Assembly (NCBI GenBank): GCA_016209665.1
Contig: JACQVT010000608.1
Location: forward strand, 1 to 9,297
DNA from: Planctomycetota bacterium
GTDB taxonomy: Bacteria > Planctomycetota > Phycisphaerae > UBA1845 > PWPN01
Direction: 5' to 3'
Length of the DNA: 9,297 nt
Shown here: positions 1 through 7,700 of the stretch, one piece after another
How positions within the stretch are numbered: position 1 is the stretch's first letter
Layout of the letters: every line of letters begins with the position of its first letter
Program-made: the position numbers and the translations under genes
Notes under the pieces: generated by a model
The model's database searches: none
Told to the model about the DNA's origin: nothing
Seen by the model: the letters and a program-made list of their open reading frames with translations, nothing else

Positions 1-1238
1 CACTGTACGTGTGGCTGCCCGACGCGATGGAGGGCCCCAGCCCGGTGTCGGCCCTCATCCACGCCGCGACCATGGTGACGGCCGGAGTATACATGGTCGT
101 CCGCTGCGGCGAGATCTTCATCGCTTCGCCGCTGGCCATCAGCGTGGTCGGCGCGGTGGGGGCGATGACGGCGTTGTACGCGGCGACGATCGCCGTCGCC
201 CAGTACGACATGAAGCGCATCCTGGCCTATTCGACCATCAGCCAACTCGGCTACATGTTTCTCGGCGTGGGCGTGCTGGCGGCTGACTCGGCCATTTTCC
301 ATCTGTTCACGCACGCGTTCTTCAAGGCCCTGCTGTTCCTCGCTGCCGGCAGCGTGATGCACGCGATGGGCGGCGTCATCGACGTGCGGCAGTTCAGCGG
401 CCTGCGGGGGGTCCTGCCCTGGACGTACCGGACGTTCGTGATCGGCGCCCTGGCCCTGGCCGGCTTCCCGTTCTTCTCGGGTTTCTTCAGCAAGGACGAG
501 ATCATCCACGCGGCGTTCGAGCGACACGCGGTGTTCGGCGTCATGGGCCTCGCCACCGCGCTGTTGACGGCGTTCTACACGTTCCGCATGGTGTTCCTGG
601 CGTTCTGGGGCGAAAAGCGCGTGCCCGAGGGCGTGCATCCGCACGAATCGCCGCCCTGGATGCGGGTGTCGCTGGTGCTGCTGGCGGTGGGGGCGGTCGG
701 GGCCGGCTACGTCGGCGTCACGCCCGGGGCCGGCGGGTTTGCCGGTGTTCTGGAGCCGCACGGGCCGTTCCATCACTTCCTCGAGCCGGCGACGGAATCG
801 TTCCACGCGGCGGCCGCGGTGGATGCGGTTGTCGAGGCGGGGGAGCCCACGGCGCATCAGGACCACACGATGATGTACCTCTCCGCGATAATCTCGATCG
901 CGGGGATCGTCGTGGCATGGTACCTTTACGTCCGGCGGCGCGATCTGCCGCGGCGGGTGGCGGCGGATCTGCCGGAACTGCACGCGCTGCTGCACAACAA
1001 GTACTACATCGACGACTGGAACGACGCGGTTGTCGTCCAGCCGCTGTGGCGGAGCGGCCGAGCGGCGTTCGCGATGGATGAATACGGCGTCGACGGGGCG
1101 CTGGGAGTGATCACGCTGATTCCCCGCGGCCTGGGCGGGCTGTTCCGCACGCTGCAGGATGGCCTGATCCAGGGCTACGGCCTGACGATGACGGCCGGCC
1201 TGCTGTTGCTGGCGCTGGTCGTGTTGATGATGCAGTAA
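1..1238 (+). CDS. nuoL: NADH-quinone oxidoreductase subunit L (partial, 5' end outside window)
   Basis: This is the C-terminal two thirds (about 411 codons) of the largest antiporter-like, proton-pumping subunit of the complex I membrane arm. The reading frame is open from the left edge. The first visible residues, WLPDAMEGPSPVSALIHAAT, are the family's hallmark, which in full-length NuoL (about 610 residues) lies past residue 200, so the GTG at 9 is not the start. Membrane-embedded residues expected to carry protons are present: Lys in YDMKR (about 213-215), Lys in THAFFKALLF (324-326) and Lys in FFSKDEI (492-494). The C-terminus shows NKYYIDDWNDAV and a long hydrophobic final segment, matching the lateral amphipathic helix and last transmembrane helix of NuoL. 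It is the first gene of a nuoL-M-N run, and nuoM begins 14 nt after its TAA. The identification is secure; only the N-terminus is unseen. Confidence 0.97.
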   Translation, partial: LYVWLPDAMEGPSPVSALIHAATMVTAGVYMVVRCGEIFIASPLAISVVGAVGAMTALYAATIAVAQYDMKRILAYSTISQLGYMFLGVGVLAADSAIFHLFTHAFFKALLFLAAGSVMHAMGGVIDVRQFSGLRGVLPWTYRTFVIGALALAGFPFFSGFFSKDEIIHAAFERHAVFGVMGLATALLTAFYTFRMVFLAFWGEKRVPEGVHPHESPPWMRVSLVLLAVGAVGAGYVGVTPGAGGFAGVLEPHGPFHHFLEPATESFHAAAAVDAVVEAGEPTAHQDHTMMYLSAIISIAGIVVAWYLYVRRRDLPRRVAADLPELHALLHNKYYIDDWNDAVVVQPLWRSGRAAFAMDEYGVDGALGVITLIPRGLGGLFRTLQDGLIQGYGLTMTAGLLLLALVVLMMQ

Positions 1239-1252
1239 AGTGGCTGATACGC

Positions 1253-3070
1253 ATGATGGCGATCCTGAACGAATGGGTTCTCACCTGGCTGATCATCCTG
1301 CCGCTGGTCGGCACGATCGCGGTGGCGATCATGCGCACCGCGGACGATACCGACGCTGACCGCCGGCGGGTGGGCCGAGCGGCGTTCGCATGGTCGCTGG
1401 CGGTGCTGGCCCTGGCCGTGGCGATGGTGCTGCTGTTCTGCCGGGCCCGCGACGAGACGGGCGGGCCCGCGGTTGCCGCCGGCGAGTTCGCCCTGTCGCA
1501 GAACGTCAGTTGGATCGGCGACGTCGAGGGCCTCGAGCCCGTCCCGCGAGCGCCGCGCTACCTCGACCTGCGCTACCACGTCGGCGTCGACGGGCTGAGC
1601 GTCTGGCTGGTCCTGCTGTCGGCCCTGCTCACGACGCTGAGCGTCTGGGCCAGCTTCACCTATATCCGCACGAGGGTCAAGGAGTTCTACGCCCTCGTGC
1701 TGCTGCTCGAGATGGGCATGATCGGCGTGTTCTGCGCCCGCGACCTGCTGCTGTTCTACGTCTTCTTCGAGTTCACGTTGATTCCGCTGTTCTTCCTGAT
1801 CGCCATCTGGGGTGGCACCGAGCGGCGGTTCGCGGCGATCAAGTTCTTCCTGTACACGTTCACGGGCAGCATGTTGACGTTCGCGGGCGTGCTGTACCTC
1901 GCTTACGCGGCGTACTCGCTGCCGGCGGAGCTGGGCGGCGGGCGGTTCACGTTCGACCTGGACACCCTACACCGACTGCGGTTGACCGACCGCGAGCAAT
2001 GGTGGCTGTTCCTGGCGTTCGCGGCCGGTTTCGCCGTCAAGGTGCCGCTCTGGCCGTTTCACACCTGGTTGCCCCTGGCCCACACCGAGGCCCCGACCGC
2101 CGGCAGCGTCCTGCTCGCGGGCATCCTGCTCAAGCTCGGCACTTACGGTTTCCTGCGGTTCAACATCCCGCTGTTCCCGGCGGCGACGCAGACGTTCGCC
2201 CCGATGCTGGCGGTGCTGGCGATCATCGGCGTCGTCTACGCCGCCCTGGCCGCCTGGGTGCAGGGCGACATGAAGAAGCTGGTGGCGTACTCGTCGGTGT
2301 CGCACCTGGGCTTCTGCATCCTGGGCATGTTCAGTTTGAAGCAGGCCGGCGTGACCGGCTCCGTGCTGCACATGATCAACCACGGGTTGTCCACCGGGGC
2401 GCTGTTCCTCGTGGTCGGGATGATCTACGAGCGCTACCACACGCGGGAGTTCGGCCGGCTTGGCGGCTTGGCCCGGCGGATGCCGACGCTGTCGTTTTTC
2501 CTGGTCTTCTTCGCGCTGGCGAGCATCGGGGTGCCGGGGCTGACTGGGTTCGTCAGCGAGGTCCTGGTGCTGCTGGGGACGAGTACCGCGAGGCAGGCGA
2601 CGGCCGGCTCGCCCGCCGGACCGCTGGGCGTCGCGTATGCCGCGTTCGCCGCCACGGGCGTGATCCTGAGTGCGATCTACATGCTGGCCATGTGCCAGCG
2701 GGTGCTGTTCGGCCCGCTCGTCGAGCCGGCCGGCGGCCACCACGAGGCCCACGACCTGCCCGCGGACCTGACGCGGCGCGAGATCGCGATCCTGACGCCG
2801 ATCGCCGTGCTCTGCCTGGTGCTGGGGATCTATCCCAAGCCGGTCATCGACACCATTAACCCGGCGGTGGACCGGCAGGTGCTGGCCTTCGTCCACCCGC
2901 AGCCCGACGCCCGTGAACCGCTGGATGCATTCGCGGACGCGAACTCAAAGGACAAAGTGGGCCGGGTGAACAGCGATACTTCTCAAGGAAGGGCACCCGT
3001 AGCGGACTCTTACTTTCACACGTTCACACTTTCACACGTTCACACTCTTCCGCCGGAGGCCCACCCATGA
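1253..3070 (+). CDS. nuoM: NADH-quinone oxidoreductase subunit M with extended C-terminal tail
   Basis: This is an antiporter-like proton-pumping subunit of complex I, an integral membrane protein of 605 residues; E. coli NuoM is about 509. The key family residues are all visible: Glu173 in FFEFTLIP, Lys263 in AVKVPLWPFHTWLP, Lys294 in AGILLKLGTYG, Lys341 in QGDMKKLVAYSSVSHLGF and Glu436 in GFVSEVLVLLG. The motif HTEAPTAGSVLLAG is diagnostic of NuoM. The start could be the ATG at 1253 or the adjacent ATG at 1256. Only a weak purine-rich AAAGTGG lies upstream, so translation may be coupled to nuoL, 14 nt before. The recognisable core ends near residue 540, after YPKPVIDTINPA. The last 65 or so residues are hydrophilic, are encoded by lower-GC DNA with a 16-bp tandem repeat, and do not look like family sequence. 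The stop overlaps the nuoN start (ATGA, 3067-3070). Confidence 0.97.
   Translation: MMAILNEWVLTWLIILPLVGTIAVAIMRTADDTDADRRRVGRAAFAWSLAVLALAVAMVLLFCRARDETGGPAVAAGEFALSQNVSWIGDVEGLEPVPRAPRYLDLRYHVGVDGLSVWLVLLSALLTTLSVWASFTYIRTRVKEFYALVLLLEMGMIGVFCARDLLLFYVFFEFTLIPLFFLIAIWGGTERRFAAIKFFLYTFTGSMLTFAGVLYLAYAAYSLPAELGGGRFTFDLDTLHRLRLTDREQWWLFLAFAAGFAVKVPLWPFHTWLPLAHTEAPTAGSVLLAGILLKLGTYGFLRFNIPLFPAATQTFAPMLAVLAIIGVVYAALAAWVQGDMKKLVAYSSVSHLGFCILGMFSLKQAGVTGSVLHMINHGLSTGALFLVVGMIYERYHTREFGRLGGLARRMPTLSFFLVFFALASIGVPGLTGFVSEVLVLLGTSTARQATAGSPAGPLGVAYAAFAATGVILSAIYMLAMCQRVLFGPLVEPAGGHHEAHDLPADLTRREIAILTPIAVLCLVLGIYPKPVIDTINPAVDRQVLAFVHPQPDAREPLDAFADANSKDKVGRVNSDTSQGRAPVADSYFHTFTLSHVHTLPPEAHP
3013..3046 (+). 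repeat. 16-bp tandem repeat in the nuoM 3' end
   Basis: Two exact tandem copies of CTTTCACACGTTCACA occupy 3013-3028 and 3029-3044, followed by CT as the start of a third. Each copy is itself two similar 8-mers (CTTTCACA and CGTTCACA), so the array can be read as four 8-bp units. The 16-bp period is not a multiple of three, so the two copies encode different residues, and gain or loss of one copy would shift the nuoM frame. It lies just before the nuoN ribosome binding site. No function is evident. Confidence 0.9.
3055..3059 (+). promoter_or_regulatory. Ribosome binding site of nuoN
   Basis: A perfect GGAGG core lies 7 nt before the ATG at 3067. It sits inside the final codons of nuoM and supports ATG 3067 as the nuoN start. 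With this site nuoN need not depend only on coupling from nuoM, despite the 4-nt overlap. Confidence 0.85.
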
Positions 3071-4611
3071 ACGGCGGCGACCTCCTGCGTCCGATCGCCC
3101 CGGAGCTGACCGTATTAGTCGGCGCGTGCGTCGTCCTGCTCGCCGGCGTCACGCGGGCCGGACGTGCCCGTGGCCTGACCGGCTGGCTCGCCCTGGGAAC
3201 GATTGTCACCGCGCTGCTGATCGCCTGGAACTCGCCCGCGGGCAACGGCACCGCCTTCGGGATGCGAGTCGGCGATCTGGCATGGTACGTCCGGATGATC
3301 GCCCTGGCGGTTGGGGCGGTGGTGCTGCTGGTGCACTGGCAGTTGCCGTCGGCCGACGAGCGTGGCGACGTGTTTGCGATGATTCTCTTCAGCCTCGCCG
3401 GCATCCTGGGGACGGCCCTGGCGGATGACCTCGTGCTGCTATTCCTGTCCCTGGAACTGGTCAGCGTGCCGACCTACGTGTTGGTGTCCATCGGGCGCAG
3501 CGACGTGCGGGCCCAGGAGGCGGGCGTCAAGTACTTCTTCCTCGGGGCTCTGGCGTCCGCCCTGATGGTGTACGGGTTCAGCTTCCTGTACGGCGCTTCG
3601 GGCACAACCGCGATCAGCACGATGGCCCTGAACCCGCGGGGCGGCTACGCGACGCTCGGGCTGGTGCTGGCGTTTGCGGGGCTGGCGTACAAGATCGCTG
3701 CCGTCCCGTTCCATGCCTACGTCGCCGACGTGTATCAGGGGGCGGCCTCGCCGGTCACGGGTCTCCTGGGCTTTTTCCCCAAGCTGGCCGGCTTCATTGC
3801 CATCATGAAGCTCCTGTGGATTGTCCAGCCCTTCGATCCGGTCGCGACCGGCTGGAACCTGCCGTGGGCGGCGTTCGTCTTCCTGTGGATCGTGGCCGCG
3901 GCGACCATGACCGTCGGCAACGTGCTCGGCCTGATGCAGACCAACGTCAAACGCATGTTGGCGTATTCGAGCATCGCTCATTCCGGCTACATGCTCGTGG
4001 GCGTTCTGGTGGGACCGGTGACCGGCGGGGCGGCGTTTCGGGACGGCATCTCGGCCGTGCTGTTCTACATCGTGATCTACGGCCTGATGAACCTGGGCGC
4101 GTTCACCGTGCTGGCCATGATCACCAGCGACGGCCGAGCGGCCGAGGACCTCGACGACGTGGCGGGCCTGGCCCGTCGCCAGCCGGTGGCCGCGCTCGCC
4201 CTGGCCGTCTGCGTATTCAGCCTGATGGGCATGCCGCCCACCGCCGGCTTCCTGGGCAAGTTGTACGTGTTCAGCAGCGCGCTGGCGGCCGGCAACAACC
4301 CCTACTATTCCGCCCTGATCGCCCTAGCGATCATCGGCGTAATCAACTCGGCCATCGCGGCGGCCTACTACTTGCGAATCATCGGCGCCTGCTACGTCCG
4401 CGACGCCGTGCGAGAGCTGGGGGTTGTTCCAAAGAGCTTCGGCCTGCAACTGGGGCTGGTGATCTGCTGTACGGCCGTCCTGCTGATCGGCCTGTGGCCG
4501 CGGGGCCTGATCGCCATGGCCCGCCGCCCCTTCCACGACGCCCCGGTGACCACGCTGGTCCACACGCCGCCACCCCCCACGATGATGAACTCACCCTCTG
4601 CCCAGCGGTAA
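3067..4611 (+). CDS. nuoN: NADH-quinone oxidoreductase subunit N
   Basis: This is the third antiporter-like proton-pumping subunit of the complex I membrane arm. It has 514 residues, close to the family's usual 480-500. Family signatures are visible: Glu130 in FLSLELVSVPTYVL, Lys155 in GVKYFFLGALASA, Lys209 in GLAYKIAAVPFHAYVADVYQ, Lys239 in GFFPKLAGF, Lys295 in NVKRMLAYSSIAHSGY and Lys398 in GMPPTAGFLGKLYVF. The VPFHAYVADVYQGAASPVT block separates NuoN from NuoL and NuoM. The ATG at 3067 is backed by GGAGG 7 nt upstream and overlaps the nuoM stop by 4 nt, as expected in a tightly packed operon. In many bacteria nuoN closes the nuo operon. That fits here, because the next gene is unrelated and separated by 134 nt. 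The last 25 or so residues, including a four-proline run, are an unconserved tail. Confidence 0.97.
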   Translation: MNGGDLLRPIAPELTVLVGACVVLLAGVTRAGRARGLTGWLALGTIVTALLIAWNSPAGNGTAFGMRVGDLAWYVRMIALAVGAVVLLVHWQLPSADERGDVFAMILFSLAGILGTALADDLVLLFLSLELVSVPTYVLVSIGRSDVRAQEAGVKYFFLGALASALMVYGFSFLYGASGTTAISTMALNPRGGYATLGLVLAFAGLAYKIAAVPFHAYVADVYQGAASPVTGLLGFFPKLAGFIAIMKLLWIVQPFDPVATGWNLPWAAFVFLWIVAAATMTVGNVLGLMQTNVKRMLAYSSIAHSGYMLVGVLVGPVTGGAAFRDGISAVLFYIVIYGLMNLGAFTVLAMITSDGRAAEDLDDVAGLARRQPVAALALAVCVFSLMGMPPTAGFLGKLYVFSSALAAGNNPYYSALIALAIIGVINSAIAAAYYLRIIGACYVRDAVRELGVVPKSFGLQLGLVICCTAVLLIGLWPRGLIAMARRPFHDAPVTTLVHTPPPPTMMNSPSAQR

Positions 4612-4612
4612 A

Positions 4613-4648
4613 GCACGGTCGGAGCGAGGTAGGGCATGGTCGGAGCGA
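4613..4648 (+). repeat. Short direct repeat after nuoN
   Basis: Two 15-bp copies differing at one base, GCACGGTCGGAGCGA (4613-4627) and GCATGGTCGGAGCGA (4634-4648), begin 21 bp apart. They start 2 nt after the nuoN stop, in the 134-nt gap before the next gene. They are not palindromic and lack a T-tract, so they do not read as an intrinsic terminator. The rest of the gap shows no promoter I can support. The role is unknown. Confidence 0.7.
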
Positions 4649-4732
4649 AGCGCAGACCTGCTTTCAGCCTGGACTGCACCCCTGATTGCCAGGATACTCC
4701 TGCGTGCGAGTTGAACCAAGCGTATCTGCATC

Positions 4733-4737
4733 GAGGG
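4733..4737 (+). promoter_or_regulatory. Ribosome binding site that sets the start of the GH42-like gene
   Basis: GAGGG lies 8 nt before the ATG at 4746. The frame is open further upstream to a TTG at 4686, but no Shine-Dalgarno-like sequence precedes that codon, and a start there would put 20 mostly polar residues ahead of the signal peptide. ATG 4746 is therefore preferred. Confidence 0.65.
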
Positions 4738-4745
4738 TGCGGGCC

Positions 4746-7700
4746 ATGCGTATCGGACACTGCATAGGTTTGGTGTTGAGCACGTTGATGGTGGCGGCGA
4801 TTGCACGTGCCGCCGCCCTAACCTCGGCGCCGTCGATCGGCACGAGTCCATCGCCCGTTGTCCGGGCCGCGATCCTGAGCGAGCCGGGGATGCCGATCAA
4901 GGGCACGGCGTCCGCGCCGGAGGTGTTGGCCCGGATCCTGCGGGAGGCCGGCGTTGCGAGTGAACTGTTGTCCGCCGACCAGATTGCCGACGACGCGACG
5001 CTGAGCCCGTCCCGCTTCGATCTGCTGGTGGTTCCGACCGGCGAGAGTTTCCCGACGAAGGCCCGGGAGGCCGTCGTGCGTTTCCTCCACGGCGGCGGCG
5101 ACCTGATCGCGATGGGCGGGTATGCGTTCAATGACTTGCTGGCCTACAACTCCGGGCGATGGGAGAGCGAAGCGGACCGGGCGCGGCGGCTTCTCGAATT
5201 CGCCATGCGTAGCGAGGCCAACCTGCTGGCCGACGGCGGGCTGGAATCATCCGCGCCGGCGACCGAACCGACGGCGACCGCGCCCGCGAGCCGTTGGTCT
5301 TGCAGCAATGCCGAGCGGTGCCAGATCGTCGAGGACCAGCCGCACGGCGGACGGTCCTGCGCCCGCGTGGATGTCCAACCGGGCAGTCCCCACCTCGGAC
5401 CGATCTTTTGGCAGGATGTTTCCGCCAAGGCCGACACCCGATATCGGATCTCCGGCTGGATGCGGTCACACCAGGTGCGCGACACCGGGATGGCGTTCGT
5501 CGCTGCCTACCAGTACGACGCGGGCGGCAAGTTGGTCACGTTCCGCGACTTCGCCGTGGCCCGCGGCAACACGAACTGGACACAGTACCAATACGTCTTC
5601 ACGACCAGTCCCGGTGTGACGCGGCTGCACGTCAAGTTCGGCCTCTATGAAGCCAACGGCACGGCCTGGTTCGACGACCTGCATCTCGCGGAGGTCCAGG
5701 GCGCCGGCGCCGAGCCGATGAACACCAGCACCGGCCGACCCGAGGACGGTCTGGTCACGCGGCCCGAGCAGATCGGGATGTTCGACGCATCGTTCCCGCT
5801 CAAGCGGGCCCGTCGCATCCGCACCGCGGCCGGACAACGCATTGTGTCGGCACCTCTGGACCTCCGCGAACCGCTGACCGGCTGGGCGGCGAGCGGCGTC
5901 ACCAGCAACCAGGCCCGCTGGGTGCCGTTCTTGGAGACGTATGATCGCTACGATCGGCCGCGCGGCGCGGGCGGGGCCATGCTCCTGCACTACGGCGGCC
6001 ACTACGCCGGTTCCGCCTGGGCGTACTTCGGCATCGACAACCTCGATCTGTTCGCCCAGGCGGGCGGGCCGCCGGCCCGGGCTCTCCAGCAGGTGGCCCG
6101 GTTCCTGGTTCGCGGGACGTTCCTGCGCAACCTGACGACCGAATCGCGGCTATACCGCGATGGCGAAGCCATCAGGGTAACGGTCGTGGTGGACAACCGC
6201 GGCAAAGCACCGCGGGACTGCTCGATTCGCTTTGCCATCACCGTCCCGGATTCCACCGCCGTGCTGGCAACGTCGACACAGGGCGCCGTGGTTCAGCCGG
6301 GCAAAACTGCGTCCGTGGATGTGACCTTCCCGGAATTCCGAGGCCCGGGCGATCTGTACCGACTGACGGCCGAGCTGTCGCTGGACGGCGAGGCGATCGA
6401 TGAGTTGACCACCGGCTTCGTGATGGACCGGCCGGCCGTGGTGGCGGCCGGACCGCAGTTGCGCTTCCGCGACAACTACTTCACGCTCAACGGCCGGCCG
6501 ATCTTCCTCTTCGGCAGCGACACGACGGCGACCGCCTACCGTTCGCCGAGCGAGAACCCGCTCACCTGGTCGCGGGACCACCTGGCCGCCCGCGACATGG
6601 GGATGAATCTGTACGAGAACCTGCAACTGTACCTCGAACTCGAACGCGCGGCCTACGCGTTCGCCGACAACGACTGGCAGGCATTCCGCGCGATGGGCCA
6701 GCTCACGCAGAAGCACGGCCTGGTGTTCATGCCGGGCATGTTGATCGGCCAGAACGTGGCTATCGGCGACGAGCTGTTGACAAGCGAGAGCGCGATCTGC
6801 CGCAAGTACGCCGAGCTGCTGCACGAGCTGCCGGGGCTACTGTACTACATCAACGGCGACTACCAGATGATGCCGGACAAGTTCCCCGCCGACGTGCGGA
6901 CGCTGTGGAACCGCTGGCTGACGGAGCGTTACGGCACGACCGAACGGCTGCGTGAGGCCTGGGGCCAAGTCGCCGTCACCGCCAAGTTGGGCAGCCTCGC
7001 TTTCTGGCCGCCCAACAGCGGACGTTGGGATGATGTCGCGGCCGTGGATCGCCTGCGGTTTCAGACGTGGCTGACGCGGCGGTGGAACGAAGCCCACGTC
7101 GCAGCCATTCGGCCCGTCGACTCGCGGCACGCGATCACGTCGGAGTACTATCAGTTCGGCTGGGCCGGCATGGACCTCTTGCAGACCATCGACGGCCAGG
7201 ACGTGTCGAACTTCGGCTTCTTCGACCGGCCCGAGGTCGACCTCGACATCCTGCCGCTGAAGATCCGCTACAACGACCTTCGGGCCCGCGGCAAGGGGGT
7301 TGCCCTGGGCGAATACGGCGTCAAGACCCATCCCGCCTGGACGATCGACAGTGGGGCCGACCATTACCACATCCGCCGCAGCGAGGAGCAGCAGGCCCAG
7401 TTATTCATGGCCGTCGCTCACTACGCCCTGGGCATGGGAGCGTGCAAGATCCAGAACTGGTGCCTGCGGGACTTCGACTCGTCGGTGTTCCCCTGGGGCA
7501 TCTTCTATCCGAACGAGTGGATCCCCAAAGACGTCGCGTTCGTCCACCGGAATCAGTCACTGATCTGGCGGCACCTGACTCCGCGATACGTCGCTCCAGG
7601 CCTGACCCTGTGCATTCCCAACAACCTGCGGTTGGGGAACCACGAGATGGTGGGCCGGCAGGTGGCCGACCAAGCCAACGCCACGCTGCTCGGCCTGCAC

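Noticed and set aside
1390..2859. 489-codon + strand open frame inside nuoM
   Set aside because: It lies wholly within nuoM in another frame and is rich in Arg, Pro, Ala and Gly, as expected from frame shadows in high-GC DNA. nuoM itself is unambiguous.
1967..2896. 309-codon minus-strand open frame opposite nuoM
   Set aside because: It is antisense to the conserved core of nuoM, and its Arg/Gln/His-rich content shows no recognisable fold or motif.
3055..3085. Possible hairpin pairing the nuoN GGAGG (3055-3059) with CCTCC (3081-3085)
   Set aside because: Only five base pairs closing a 21-nt loop that contains the start codon. This is common by chance in GC-rich sequence and too weak to call regulatory.
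3816..4685. 289-codon + strand open frame running out of nuoN into the gap
   Set aside because: It overlaps nuoN in another frame, with Arg/Gly/Pro-rich shadow composition. Its extension past the nuoN stop is chance.
4686..4745. Upstream TTG start for the GH42-like gene
   Set aside because: There is no ribosome binding site before it, and it would bury the signal peptide behind 20 extra residues. ATG 4746 has GAGGG at good spacing and begins directly with the signal peptide.
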